The notes under the pieces were generated by a model that was not told where the DNA came from, did not search any database, and saw nothing but the letters and a program-made list of their open reading frames with translations. Below, one piece after another: positions 10,791-24,880 of a stretch of DNA of 64,000 nucleotides; the first letter of the stretch is position 1; each line of letters opens with the position of its first letter. The position numbers were made by a program, and so were the translations under genes. The stretch spans positions 555,001 through 619,000 of the forward strand of contig JACVVK020000378.1 of the NCBI GenBank assembly GCA_018292915.2. Reading direction: 5' to 3'. The stretch comes from Batillaria attramentaria (taxonomy: Eukaryota; Mollusca; Gastropoda; Batillariidae).

Positions 10791-12679
10791 AATGCATTAG
10801 TGGTACACAGTCTTCTGATGTTCATTAAGATAAGTAAAAAAATAAAAACGTACTGGGTCTTACACTAACTTACACATCCTTTCCCAGCCACCCGCCGAAC
10901 TGAATAGCCAAGCGTTAAATGGGAAGGATCTTGTGAGCATTTGAGACACGGTAGACTGCCTGCTGTGTCATTGTCACACTTTCTATTCCCGCACAAACCT
11001 CAGAGGATGACTTTGAATCGCAGGTGCACTCGAGGAACTCATCACTTTCTGAGTCACAGCCCTTGATTGTCATCAGCATGAATAGTTATTGTCAGTTGTA
11101 TGAATACAGTTGTTGGTAACTGTGCCCCATATAGCGGTGATGATAGAGGAGGATGCTTTTACAGGGGCGAGGGGCGGGCATGAGGTGAACACAGAACAGC
11201 TAAGGCAATCCTGAGCTTTGAGCATGTGTAAAGTGGCTTAAGCTCAGGTAAACAACTTTGCAGTAATTTCACTGTAGTTTTGTGGTTTACCTTCTACATC
11301 GTAATGTCATTTCTACTAATGCATTTCTTACTAATGCATTACTTCTACAGCGGTCTAATATCTTACCCTGTGATGTGTGTGGGTGGATGCGGGTGCTTGT
11401 GCGAGCTCAGAAGATAGGATGTGTGTGGATGAAGGATCTATACGTAGCTGTTATCTGTGATCTGTATTCTGTGTTAGGCCTGCCCCTCCTTTTTAACTGT
11501 TATTCTTAGTGCTTGTTTAACATAGTTTAATGTGAGGCAATGCCAGTGCTTCTTCTCTTTAAATTGTGTTTTAGCCAATGACTGAGTGTGTGAATGTGTA
11601 TATTTATATGGTATGTTTGTGTATATCAATTGTGTTTTATTATCAAGAGGAGCAAAGCAAATTCTTCTTAATTGTAACTAAGAAGCAATAAATCTATCTT
11701 ATCTTATCGCCCCCATCTCCCCCTTTCGCTGTATGTAATGTTACAACAGTAGTCTGAAACTAGACAGTGGTCTGAATAGATCACCTGTGAATTCCATGCA
11801 GCTGCACCAGAAAAGTTTATAGATCATTTGTACACTGGCACCTGTGTGTCAGGCATGTAAGCATCTCCTGCTTTTTAAAAAAATATTTTTTCAAGCCTCA
11901 AACCGTCACTAAACGACAACATTAAAAAAAAAAAAAAGAACAGTCTGTTTGTTTGTTTGTGTGTGTTATGTCCATTTCTGTTCTCACCAGAGGAAATGAG
12001 ATGGTGTGAAGGCGTTGTGCAGGGGGGAAAAAAAAAAGTTGTTAGGAAAGAGTTCAACTGTTGAGAATGGGTTTGGGCTGTTGTTTGTGCTGGTGTAGCC
12101 TGAGCTAAAAATACATCTAGGCCAAGTGTGACACAAGACAGATTGCGGACATAAGCTTTTTCCTGTAGCTGTGTACACATACCGCACAGCTCGATCCTTT
12201 GAAGCGTTTCTTTGAAGCTGGGCTGTGCATTGATGTTAGTTGTTGAAAGCGGGTCATCATCTGTTGGCTACCTCAAGGCCAGGCGGTATAGTGTTTCACA
12301 TTTCACAACATCTGCTTCTATACTTGGTGACAACAAAAGAACAATTTCTACAGAGCTTGCTGTACGCTTTGTAATTATGATGGGTGAAAAATCATTAGCT
12401 TGAGACATTTTTGTGATGCTTGACACAGGGCTCCATATCCCTGGAAAGTACATTAGGACAGAAATATCCTGGCTGACTAAAAAAAGTTTTGGACAGTTGT
12501 CCTGAATCATGACTACAATGGCACAGAAATGATAGGACATATGTCTGTCTTGATGAGAATGTAATTGAACATTTCAACTGAACTGAATCGGTTTGTCACA
12601 CAGTGCAGATCTATGTGAAGCCCTTCTTGACAAAATGATAATTATAAAATGGTGTCTTATAAACTGTGGAGCCAAACTT

Positions 12680-12766
<87 letters not shown>

Positions 12767-13340
12767 TAAGGAGGTACTGTACATGCTGTTGTGTGAAGAA
12801 AAAACGGGCACAGAATACATTCTGTCCCACACAGATATCAGGACACTGAGGCTGCAGAAACTGATATATGAGAAGCCTTTTCATGGGTCTTGTTCTGTTT
12901 GGTCAGTAATGCTTGCAAATGCAATAGTCAATCATTGTCCTTTTGCAGGCCTCTGCTCTGCAGATGGTCGACCGAGGCAAGAACAGGATACATGTAGATG
13001 TACAGAGGTGATTGTACATTTGTGTAGGACTGAACTGTTGCAGCCGTGGTACATTGTTACATGTACAGTATATAGATCTGTACACCAGAATGTGTGTGCC
13101 TAGTTGTTGTCTAACCATCTGGTTTGTCTTTTATTTGGGTTACAGGTGCTACAAACCTTGGGCAAGGCAGACCGATCAACAGATGAAACATTTGATGATT
13201 TAGTACAGAAAACAGAGAAACAGCATGTAAGTTTAGCGTTCTCTCTCTCTCTCTGAGTCTCTCTCTCTCTCTCTCAACTTGAGCACATACCATATGTGGT
13301 GGAAAAAGATATTAAACTCCCGAACACACACACCCTCTCA

Positions 13341-13426
<86 letters not shown>

Positions 13427-13454
13427 TCTCACACACACATTCTCACACACACAT

Positions 13455-13508
<54 letters not shown>

Positions 13509-16500
13509 CGGATCCCTCTCTTTGCAACAGGAACTTGTAAACGCATTCCAGAGGGACTTTGCCAGACCAGGGGCTGGTTCCGGCAAGTTTCTTTTCTAGC
13601 AGTAAAAGCGTCCCTTTTCATGAGGGATGTGGCAAGATGCTGCAGTCTGTCACAGCCCACCTGGTATACAGTAAATTACATTTACAACTTCAGTCACCTC
13701 AGTAGTTTCTGGGAGCCAAAGGAATTGAATGCGAGATACTCGCTGGTATGGAAGCCAGTCCTCGTAGCCAGTATGACTCCTACACACTTCTGAGTATACG
13801 GATCTATGCGTTTCATGCTAGAGGAAGTAATGTAATAATAAAAATAATAATAAACACTTTAACATGAGGTACATGCTGGTAAATATGATGGGCACTATTT
13901 TTTGTTCCAGGATGTTGCACACCATCTTCAAAAGGAGATCAAAAACTATGTACACTGCATGAGAGGTAAGTCCTAAACCTGGACGAGATGCTGTCTTCAA
14001 GATGCCAGGCTTTATATCAGTCGCTGAGACTTTTGCATACCATCTCCCTTTGCCCTACCTTCCCTTCCTTTACACTTGTAGTCAACCGCCACGCCCACCC
14101 CCACCCCCACTGTCACCACTATCACCACTCCCAGCCCCTCCTCCCGTTCCCATCAAACCCTCAGTCCCATCTGGTGTCTTTTTTTCTACTTGGGAAAACA
14201 AACATATTGATTTATACTGTGTGTATAGGGATTTCCATCACAGGCCTCTTTCTTTCTTTCTTTCTCAGCCTTTCTACTTCTTATTCTTTCTTCTTTTCAT
14301 GTTTTTTTTTTTTCTTTGGTTTTCTGTTTTGTGTGTGTGTTTTGTTTTGGTTTTTGTTTTGGTTTTTTGGGGGTTGTTGGTGGGTTTTTGTTTTTTTTGT
14401 TTTGTTTTTGGGTTGTTGTTTGTTTGTTTGTTTGTTTTTTTGTTTTTTTTTTGGGGGGGGGTGAGTGGGGGGGGGTGAGTGGGGGGGGGGGGGGGGTCTT
14501 GTTCTTGTTGTAGTCTTTGACTACAATGAAGCGTCGAGAACCTCTTGCGCAGTAATAATTATAAGTTACAGCCAAATTTGCAGTGTCTGTCAGCGTGTAT
14601 CTGAGTCTGTGCTTCAAGACGTCTAACATTACAGGGTGCTCGCGTTTGTTTTCCTTATTTTTTTTATTTTTTTTGGAGAGGCGACTACTAGGTGATTTTT
14701 CATACAGTTCAAGTCTGGCTGTGCTGTATCCTGTATAGGAGGGGGAGGGGATGGGTGGGGGGCGGGAACATTTTGGGTCAGATAAGCACACAAAGGCTGC
14801 CAGCAGGATATTGTTATGTAGAAAGAGCACAACAGTTATTTTTCACGTTGTCCTGATCTCCCGCGTGTGAGTGCCTGACGGTCAGGTCGTGGAGAGGTGG
14901 CAGTAAGTGGAAGCGCATGTCCATGTATGTGTTGAAAAACAAGTGGATAGGAACAAATGATATGTGTCACGATTTGACCTCACATTCCACCAAGGGCAGG
15001 TCAGAGGGCCTAGTCCCGTTCCGGCGCACAGGTGAACCTCTTTGTAGGTTCATGGGGAATGATCATTATTGGGTTGGGGGGTGGTAGCAGAGAATTGCAA
15101 GTAAAAACAAGGAGGAACGGCCCCGTCCTACAAAGTTGTTTCTCCAAATTTCATTTTATTTTGTCTGTTTTGTTGTTATTGTTGCCGGTTCTCCCCTCTC
15201 CATGTTCTACCAATGACACTAGATCCTCTACGACCTCGACCGATTAGTCACGTGACTGGGGGTGGGGCCGGGTGGGGGGAGAGCGAGAGAGAGAGAGAGA
15301 GTGGGTGGGTGGGTGTTTAGGAGTTTAACGTCCTTTTCCACCACGTAAGGGTGATATCAAAGACGGGGCAACGAGAGAAAGGCCAGCACAAATATTTGGC
15401 CCAAGCCGGGATTCGAACTCTCGACCCGAGCATTGAAAGTCCAACGCTCTACCATTCGGCTACCCTGGCTCCCCAGAGAGAGAGAGAGAGACGTCAGTTC
15501 CGTGAACTAAACATTTGACGTCAGCCTCAGGCAGGTCGTCATACACAGACGGAGAGATGACGTCAGTTCCGCGAACTAAACATTTTGACGTCAGCCTCTA
15601 GCACTGCGATCGTCTGAGGAAGCTTGTTTATCTTGTGATTTCCCTGTTGGCTTTTTGGCTTCCCTGATTGAATTATTTTTCACATGAAATCTGGAAGATC
15701 TAGAGGGCTGGTGAAATGTCGGAGGCAGTGACGATACTTGCTTATTTTGTCTGGGAACTAAGCGTTTGACGTCAGCTTCACACTAGTGGTATGACAGATG
15801 ATGCTTGTGCATGTCTTGTAATTTCCCTGTTGCTTTTGTGACTTCCCTGGCTGAATTAATTTTTACATAAAATCTGGAAGATCTAGAGGGCTGGTGAAAC
15901 ATGGACTAGAATACCTTGTATTGTACTTATGAAATCGAAAATTTGGAACTCTTTTGACCGATGCTTTTCGCAGAAACTTGAAAAAGTTATGTTTATCTAA
16001 AGGTTCAGTTATTCTAAATGCTAAAGCTGTAATAGTGCAGTAGTTCCTGTCATATGTGCAGTTGTCACACTAGACAAAAACGCCGGGATGATAAGTAATT
16101 TGCAGTAGTCTTTTCATAGATATTTGATCTTATGTGCAAACCACCCCTACCTCGGAAATATTTTTTTTACACAAAACCAGTCAGAGCTACAGAGCTGTAG
16201 CACGAATACAGGCAGTGTGATTGGATGAACTTCCAAAGTCTAGAAAATGAAGGAATTTGAACAACTTTTTCGAAAAAATTCGTAACACGACCGATTTTTT
16301 AAAATCGGCGATAACTCTTCTGAAAATGCGGCAGGCTAAAAATCGTGAAAGGTAGGTCTGGAGAAGGTGATTTCCCATTTTATCTCAAAGTAAAAATGCC
16401 TCCATCGAGGTGGTTTAGGAGATAGCCATCATTACATCCGTCCACACACACACACACACAGACACACGTCTCACAACTCCCGCCAAAAAGAACGCAGCAG

Positions 16501-19351
16501 CATAGTGTGCACGTCAAGTGTCTATGAGGCAGGTTTCGTTACGTCACTATGTGCGTGAAAGTATTATTGTGTGGAGAAACGTCACAGTCTTGTTTTGTAT
16601 CACTGAAACTTGCTGCTGCGCGCAGCAAAATCTGCCCCGTCTCATAAAGTTGTTTCTCTATAGAGAAACAACTTAAAAAACAACTGTTATTATTATCATT
16701 ATTATTATTGGTAGATTTGAGGATGAGAAAGAGAGAGAAAGCAGGTGACGGAACTGAATGGGTCAGTGTTACTGATTGTAAAAAGTCTCTGGTCTGTGTG
16801 AGAAAAGTGAGGAAAGAGAATTTTTTTCTCTGCTTTCCTTTTTGTTTGAAGTAAACATACTTTTTAAAGGTCATGTGAAGAAAGAGATTTTTCTTTCTCT
16901 GTTTTCCTTTCTTTTTTTTTTTTGGAAGTAAGCATACTTTTTAAAGGTCTTGTGAAGCTTTTAAAGTTTTGTTTTTTGTTTGTTGTTCGTGTGGGGTTTT
17001 TTGTTTGTTTGCTTTTGTTTGTTTTTTGTTGTTGTTTTGGTTTGTTTTTTTTGGGGGGTGGGGGTGTTCAGTGTGTAACCATCTGCAGTGTCGGTTGAAT
17101 ATGTATTGCAAAATGGAATCATCAGTTTTTCAGGACGCCAGGTGTCAGTCTAAGTGTACAGCAGCATGTCCACTCCTAAAATATCGTGTCGCTTCTCTAA
17201 GACGACCAGCTACGTGCACTGTAAATACTGTTTATCAAGACAGTAAGGGCTTAACAAACCCCGGTGTCTGCAGGAGCAGGCAGTGATTCATGTGTTCTTA
17301 TTCAGGTGTTATACTCTGTGCCTTGCCCCGGGGCTATCCTCCCGCCCTCGCTCTCTCTCTCCCTCTGGCCTCCCCCTCCCCCCCTCCCCCCTTTTTCCTG
17401 GTCTGTCTCCCTCTCTGAGTCCTCGCCCAACCGCGCTGCATGGTACTGTGACCTTGTAGTAGGGAGCATGTCGGTCACAGGGCAGCATGGAGAGGAAGGG
17501 TTTGTGGGGGGGTGGGGGTGGGGGAGTGTCACTATCAGGGTACAAAAATGTACCAGGGTCAGGCATGCAGACAGAAAGTGCTGTGAAACATTCCATTGAT
17601 TTTCGCCACGTGGTGTCTCTGCCCCTCCCTCTGTCAGTGACTCTGTCTCTTTGTCCCTCTCTCTCTCTCTCTCTCTCAGTCTCTCGCTCTCCCACTCTAA
17701 AGAATACATAGTGAATGATTATTTTAATATATTAAAAGTTCCAATTGTAGTAGATAGTCTTTAGTTTTTAGCAAGGGCAATTTGCAACAAATTGAGGAAT
17801 TTCTGTCAAGATTTTTACTGTTGAAAATAGCTTCCGCCTCCTCCTCCTCATCTCTCTTTCTCCTCTCCCCCCCCCCCCCCCCCCCCGCCCCTTTCTTCTC
17901 TCTCCTCTCCCCCCCCCCCTCTCTCTCTCTCTCTTTCTCTGTGTGCTGTAATATGGATGAGGATAGTTTGACATTATTCTGAAATTGTAAGAAAAACAAA
18001 AACAAACAAAAAACCCAGATAGGTATTGGGTGGTACTGCACCACAGCGATGCGCTTTCCCCGGAGGAACTGAGCAGCCCAAATTTCTCGGAAGGGACAAT
18101 AAAGTACAGTAGTTAAAAAAAAGGCCAGTGAAAATTGAAGCTGCAAATTATATCAGGTTTTCACAGTATAGCTGCACTGCTCCAAGCCACACCTCTGCAT
18201 GTTTAACATGTACTTCAGTTTTCTAACACACGCTTTTCTCCTCCTCCTCATCACATAGGTGCGGTCATGCTTTCATATACACGACACTGACTTTTTTCTT
18301 CTTTTTTAAACGGGCTAATTCCATCTTTGCTAAGCCAGCTTGTGTTTTGGAATAGTTTCATTTATAGTGAGTGTGCCTGTACACTCAAAATACTCTATTG
18401 TGATGGTTAGTAAAGCGTTTAATGCGATACAATGTTGGTTACACTTTGCGCGAGCGGTCGAACGTATAAATTCTATGACTGTTATTACACTGTTGGAGCG
18501 CTCAGTGCGTCATCGAGTACGCTTCTGTTGGCTCAGTGCCTGCATTACAAGCGCTGTCACCGTCCAATTGCATAAGTGGTGTGATGATAGGTACCTCAAA
18601 AACACGTCAAAATGATCAGTGAGCATAGAAACAGTAGCACCAGGCCCACAAATTCGTTGACGAACCCAAAACCTCAATTACTTTTTCCACCTGTGAGAAA
18701 TTACGCAACAGCCATCACGTGACATGGTTTTGAACGCATACACAAACAGACAAATTAGTTGACGAACCGAAACACGATCACTTCTCACACCTGTTACAAA
18801 TTATGCAACAGCCATCACTCTTATGAATGAAGTCATCCACGAGGGACACCTACACACACTCTGTATGTAGCCTGTCATTATGGAGCAGCCTCCACAATTT
18901 GTCATCCTGTCCAGCTAGTCAAATGCCTGCCCGTCCCCATCCTTCCAAACATCATGGACTAATCATAGTGCAGCCTGTTGAGTGACATCCGCCGTCTTCC
19001 CGTTATGCAGTTTTTCTAGGCCGTGAGTAAACATGGGTTGCCCGGTAGCGTGGTTTCTTTTCACGCCTGAGTTTTGTCTCAGTCAGGAAGGTTCGTGTAT
19101 AAGGTGGTTGGGTGTTTGGGGCGTTTTAAACGTTCTTTTCCACCAGGTACGGGTGATATCAAAGATGGGGCAACAGGAAAAAGGCCAGCACAAAATTAAT
19201 ATTTGGTCCCAGCTGGGATGCTTACTCAGGATCCAAACAGTTCATGTAAAGAATGATGTCAAATACATAGCTCGATAAAGCATGGCTCTCACAGAAACAA
19301 GATTCACTGTGTAGACAAACAAAATCACAAGCACGTGCACACACACACGCA

Positions 19352-19444
<93 letters not shown>

Positions 19445-22222
19445 TCCCACCCTCCCTTTGGGGAAGCCGGGGTGGCCGAATGGTTGAGTGTAGGATTTCA
19501 AATGCTTGGGTCGTGAGTTCGTTTCCCGGCTGGGGCCAAATATTTGTGCTGGCTTTTTCATTGTTAACCCATCGTTGATATCACCCGTATGTGGTGGAAA
19601 AGGACGTTAAACCCCCAAACACCCACCCACCCTCCCTTTGCCACAACCTCTCGCAGATATAAGTGGGGTAGGAAAATGTAGCTGATTGTATCAGAGTGAA
19701 TTTCTTGCACAAAAAGGATATGAAACAAAACATACAAAACACTACACACATGAAGTGCTGGTATTGTCCTCTCAAAAAATAGTCAGCAACTACATCTGCA
19801 CTATTACACTGCCTCTGTTCTCAGAAATGGGAAGGAATCTGCTTGTTCCTTGCGTGTAGGTACAGAAAATTCAAGGAAAGTATTGTAAGCTGCCCCTGCG
19901 TAAGGTTATGTTGTCTCAATGTCTGGCATTGAAAGCACAGTTTTCTGTGTTTGTCTTAAACAGTTTTGAGTGTGCCAGTGCATATCTCTGTAGGCAGTAC
20001 TACGGGCCGTTGGCAGAAATCAAGTGGGAATTAACGTCATGCCCGCCCAGCAAGAAATGAAAGAGATGTACCTCAAGAGCGGGAAGGATTGGTGAAGGGA
20101 GCAGGTGATAGTATACCAGAGGGAGAGGGGGTGGTTTACCCAGTGTCGCAAAAGTTTTTTTTTAAGGGGCAAACTTGGTTTCATTTTTTCCACCACGAAG
20201 AAGAGCTATAATTATGTACCGTGATACAATGAAGTTGCTTTATATAGTTGAGTGGCAGTGAAGTGACGTAATGACCTTGACTCTTCAACCGCTTTTTTCA
20301 TTAATAAATCTTGAATTTGAAGGTCTGGTCGAAAACCAGGGAGCCTCCTCCCCCTCCCCCCCCCCCTCCCCCCCCAAAAAAATAAATAAATAAATATAAA
20401 AAAAATCCAGTTTTGATGTCTTACCATCTGCAGTGAACACCATTGTGCCAGTTCAGATGGTCACAGTGACACTACTAACGTCCTCTTGCATCAGAGGGTC
20501 ATGACGTGCAAAAAGTGCTGTAAACCTCACCTAACGTTTTAATCACCATATCCTCCTCGTATTTTTTACCTGGTAAAATCAATCATTCACCCATCCTCAT
20601 ACATGTATTTTCATTGTTTAGATCTTACCACACGCTAAAGTTTTCATGTACTGTCTTGCAGCACTAAGTCACGCCAGTCGATCCCTTGCCACAGCCCTGA
20701 GTCAGACATACGAAGAAGAATGGACAGAAGAGGCAAGCTTCAAAAAAGGTTTAGAGGTGAGGATTATGAATCTGCCTGTGATATGACGAGCCATCATTCC
20801 CAAAAGGCATGTTCTTCCATCGCGGTATCTCAAAACTTGCATCAGTTCGGACAAATCCGAGAACAAATTTTAAAAAATCAACGTCAGTTAAGGTTATTTA
20901 GTTAATAAAGTCAGATATTGCATTAGCCTCTGTCCCACACTGCAGTGGCAGTGCTTTGATGTGATTACTGTGTTGTGTGTGCTGTTTTCTGTTTCAAGGT
21001 ACTGGGTAGGTATTGAAACTTTTAGCAATATTTTTTTCTGTTTTCAGTCATTGGATCTACTATGGGAAGACTACCTACAGAATGTTGGCACTCAAGTTCT
21101 GGAGTCTATGAACACCTACATTGCATCATTCCCAGCATTAAGAGTAAGTTGTGTTTTGGTTTTGTTTTGGGGTTTTTTTGTTGTTTTTCTTTTACAGTGT
21201 AGTTGGTTTTTATTTGTTTTGTGTCTGTTTTTGTTGTCGGGATTTGGGTTGTCGATTGTTTGGAGTGTACGTTTTATTTTGTTTGTTTCGGGTTTTAGTT
21301 TGAAGTTTTTGTTTTGCTTTTTTTTGTTGTTTTAGTTTCTGTTCTTTAATGAGGACTTGACCATTGCACAAAAAGTTCTTGACAGAAGAGTTTGCCAACT
21401 CCACATCAGTAGTGACATACTGTGGACAATGTTCTTTGTTATTTACATCACACTTGCTGTCCACAAAACGAAGGATGATCCATTTTGTTTCAGGCACGAA
21501 TAGCAAAGCGTGGAAGGAAAATGGTTGACTTTGACAACTCTCGGCACAACTTGGAAGTGTTGCAAGCAGCAAAGAAAAAAGATGAGGCAAAAATAGCCAA
21601 GGTGAGGTGTCAGAAAGTGGATATTTTGTCTACATGTACAGTGTGTGTATTTCTCCTCAGGAGGAGAAAGTGATTTCTGGGTATGGTGACAGAATGTGAT
21701 GCTGGGTGAAGTGGTGAAATTATCGGTCATTAGTGGAAATAAATGTACTTCCTTCATTATCATGATGACTTCCATTCAGGGCTGAGAAATACAGTTTTGT
21801 GCATTTCAATTTTGTACACCTATTCAGAGGATTGGGAACGCATTGTGTGTGACTGTTTAAATGTCTGCCTGTAGTCTTGTCAGGCTTTGACTGTGGGAGA
21901 CTGCATGATTTGACATTTCCATATACATGTGCGTTTTCTTTTGCCTTGTATCAGGCCCAAGAAGATCTAAATGAATCCAAGCGGATCTATGAGGAACTGC
22001 ACAATGAAATGTGCACGGAACTACCTGACTTCTACAACAGGTGACAAGCGCTGGCATTCTTTTCAGTAGACGAGGGGCTACTAGCAATACCTTCTTTTTC
22101 TGCAAACTTTCATGCAGACTTTAATTTGTAACTGGTAGACGTGCAAAAGAAGCTGTTGCTTCAGGTGGGTTTGAAAAGTTATGTCCATGGTAATTAATTG
22201 TGTCCCTTGTATATTTTGTGCC

Positions 22223-22298
<76 letters not shown>

Positions 22299-24849
22299 GC
22301 ATGTGTGTTTGTGAGTGTGTGTGTGTTTGTGAGCGTGTGTGTGTGTGTGTAGGCATGTGTGTTTGTGAGCGCGCGCCCCCACCCTACCTGTAATTATTTC
22401 ATACTAAAGTTTTTCTCGCTTTCTTTCTTTTATCTTGTACAGTCGAGTCACATTCTACGCAGACCTTTTCCAGAAGTTGTTCAGTTGCGAACGCACGCTA
22501 CACTCGGAAACATCCAGGGTACAGTTTTGTATAAGAAGTATCTGTGTTCTGTTTCCGGTGTATATAGTTCCCTGTGTTGTACAAAAAATAATGCACAATA
22601 ATCTTATTGATACACTAGAAATATTCCATGAAAACCTTCAGAATTAACTATTCAGACTTTTTGCCTTTCTTTCTTTCTTTCATCACCGCTCTGACCGAAC
22701 AAGTAAACAGTATTGCTAGATAATTTGCATTTTTTTTTTATAATTTTTACAATGCGTCCTGTCTGCTTTTTCTTTTTTTTTTAAACAGACATACATACAT
22801 GTACGTACAGACATATAGACATAAACATATTTGCTTACATGCATACCACATGCTGGAACACGATAAACTATCCAGACTGTGTGCATGTTCATGCGGCTGT
22901 ACTCGGCTGGACAGGAGTTGACCTGCTGTGGTTATCCATTAACTCTCAAAGAGCCGCCCGAGCCCAACCACCCTCTGCCCACTGTATGATAAGACCGGTT
23001 ACCGTAAAAGGAATGAGCCACTGCATACCAGTAGGAGCCACTTCAAGCCAGTATTACGCAAGGCGTGGGCCACTGCAGATTGCGTAATAGTGACTTGAAG
23101 TGGTTTCTAGTGATCGGAAGATTTCGAGTAAAACATGGGCTCTTAACAGATATGTGATGTACCTGTAGTAAGGATATACAACCAGGTATTGTCTAGGTTT
23201 CAACTAATATACCTGACGATATTCTTTATTTACCCAGGGTAATGGAGCATGTGATCTGTCAAACCCTGGACTCATTAACTTCAACTGTTTGGGTGTTTGT
23301 TTTTTTGGCCCTGCGCTCACGTTTGGTTTTTCTGTGTCTTAGATATCGGAAACCTTGAACCAGATATGCCAGAACTTGTCCAAAGATTATGTACAGTTTG
23401 TCTACCAACCAAAGCGACCCATCAGCAAATCTTTGTCTGACAAGTAAGTCCCAGCATGTTCTTTTCACTCTCATTTAGATAGTGGTAATTTTGGTGAAGG
23501 AGGCTTTTTAGCAAGACCCATCTTTTCTTTCTTTTTCAATCCCCCCCCCCCCCCCCCCCCCATTGTTTTAATGAAGGTATTGTCTCTACAAAATGGTTAG
23601 ATGTTCGAATGATGGGTTAGTTTTATATGCATGCTGCGTGATCCTAGTTTGTGTACGTAGAAGAGAGTACTACAGTTTCTACAGGTGGATGCTATGGGTT
23701 GGCAATGGTGCTTACTGTAGCCAGTTAATGGTCTGAAAAAACATTATAGCCTATCTCCCCCAGTGTGATGGAGATCTTGGCATGTGGATAATGTTTCCAG
23801 TTTAAACTGTCAGCGTTTGTAATGTTTCCCGTTTGGTATGGTTATGGAGAGTCCGCTGAGCAAAAATTGAAATTGTTTTTTCAGCAGAAATTACACCCTT
23901 CAGGTTATGGCTGCTTATGCTGATTTTTTTCTCCAAGAAAATGGAAGATTCTTTTTTTTTCTTTTCTTTTTTTTTAAACCCCCAAAAACCTGCATGTTTA
24001 TTTGCTTTTGCTGAATTTCAGTTGTCTCCCAGTTACAACAGAGAATTCAACCTTTTATGTATGGTGAGCTTGGAGACTGCTAGTAAAACTTTCTCACGTT
24101 TGGTCACTCTGAATCTAATGACTTTGTTGGGTTTTTTTTTCCTTGGTATGCTTTCTCCGCAAGTCTGCTGTCATGACATCGCCTGTTGCTTTCCAACTCT
24201 AAAGCTAAGTTTACTGAATCTCTGTTTTTCCACTGGATGCTTTCGGAATGAAAGATGCTGTGACAAAAAAAACAAACAAACAGTGTACACATCTTTTGGA
24301 TAAAAATGTACGTAAGGAGAATGGAATGGGCATTTATCTGAAGCCGCTTCCGCTTGTAATGGTTTTCTGCCTTGATAGTGACTATGCCTGTTTTCACGAG
24401 TGAAGTCTTCTTGTCAGAATTAACGCACAAGGTATTTTTTGCCTACTTGGGCTGCTTTCTAGGTCAGATGTTTTCATCTAGGAATTGAACAAATAACATT
24501 AAGTAAATAACTGTAAAAATTTTTTTATAAAATTTGATAGTGTAACAACTTGCATTATTTTTTGCACACAAGAACATTTTTTGTCCTTGATTTCGTCATT
24601 TGTAGAATAGTAGAGAAAACAAATTCAGACTTAATGAACAATCTTTGAGAGTATTTCAGAAACAGGTTTTCTGTGTCTCCCAACCTGTAAAAAGAATTTT
24701 TCCTTATGCCTTCTGATGTTTGTGCAGTAGTTTTTGTAGTAGTGGAAACCTATGCAGCTACAGCCAGTGTTGTGACATGTCATTTGTGTGTGCATTTTTA
24801 GCAACCGCTAAAGACAAAGAGCAGTGCATTTCATATTACTCTGTGTGCA

Positions 24850-24880
<31 letters not shown>

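Larger units (their letters stand above)
4289..13145 (+). other. Amphiphysin intron 1 (8.9 kb), repeat-rich
   Basis: Bounded by GTGAGT and TTACAG. It holds a SINE (5146-5317), an unclassified interspersed repeat (5690-5886), a small DNA transposon (6504-6952), a CAGG-ended repeat (10279-10605), several CT/CA microsatellites and an LTR- or LINE-free remainder. No additional exon is recognised. A fragment ending in AATAAATCTATCTTATCTTATC (11680-11708) looks like the 3' tail of a retroposon. Confidence 0.8.
13966..20661 (+). other. Amphiphysin intron 3 (6.7 kb), repeat-rich
   Basis: Holds a T/G-rich tract ending in poly-G (14290-14497), SINE copies (15301-15472 minus, 19107-19218 minus, 19461-19625 plus), a tandem block with CRE octamers (15489-15905), interspersed family B (18308-18560) and microsatellites (17340-17400, 17650-17700, 17840-17940, 19338-19440). 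No additional exon recognised. Confidence 0.75.

Noticed and set aside
13525..13599. Candidate exon [15 protein letters not shown] between amphiphysin exons 2 and 3
   Set aside because: BIN1 aligns without a gap across exons 2 and 3 as assigned, and this segment would add residues inside a conserved helix. The CAG before it follows a CA microsatellite by chance.
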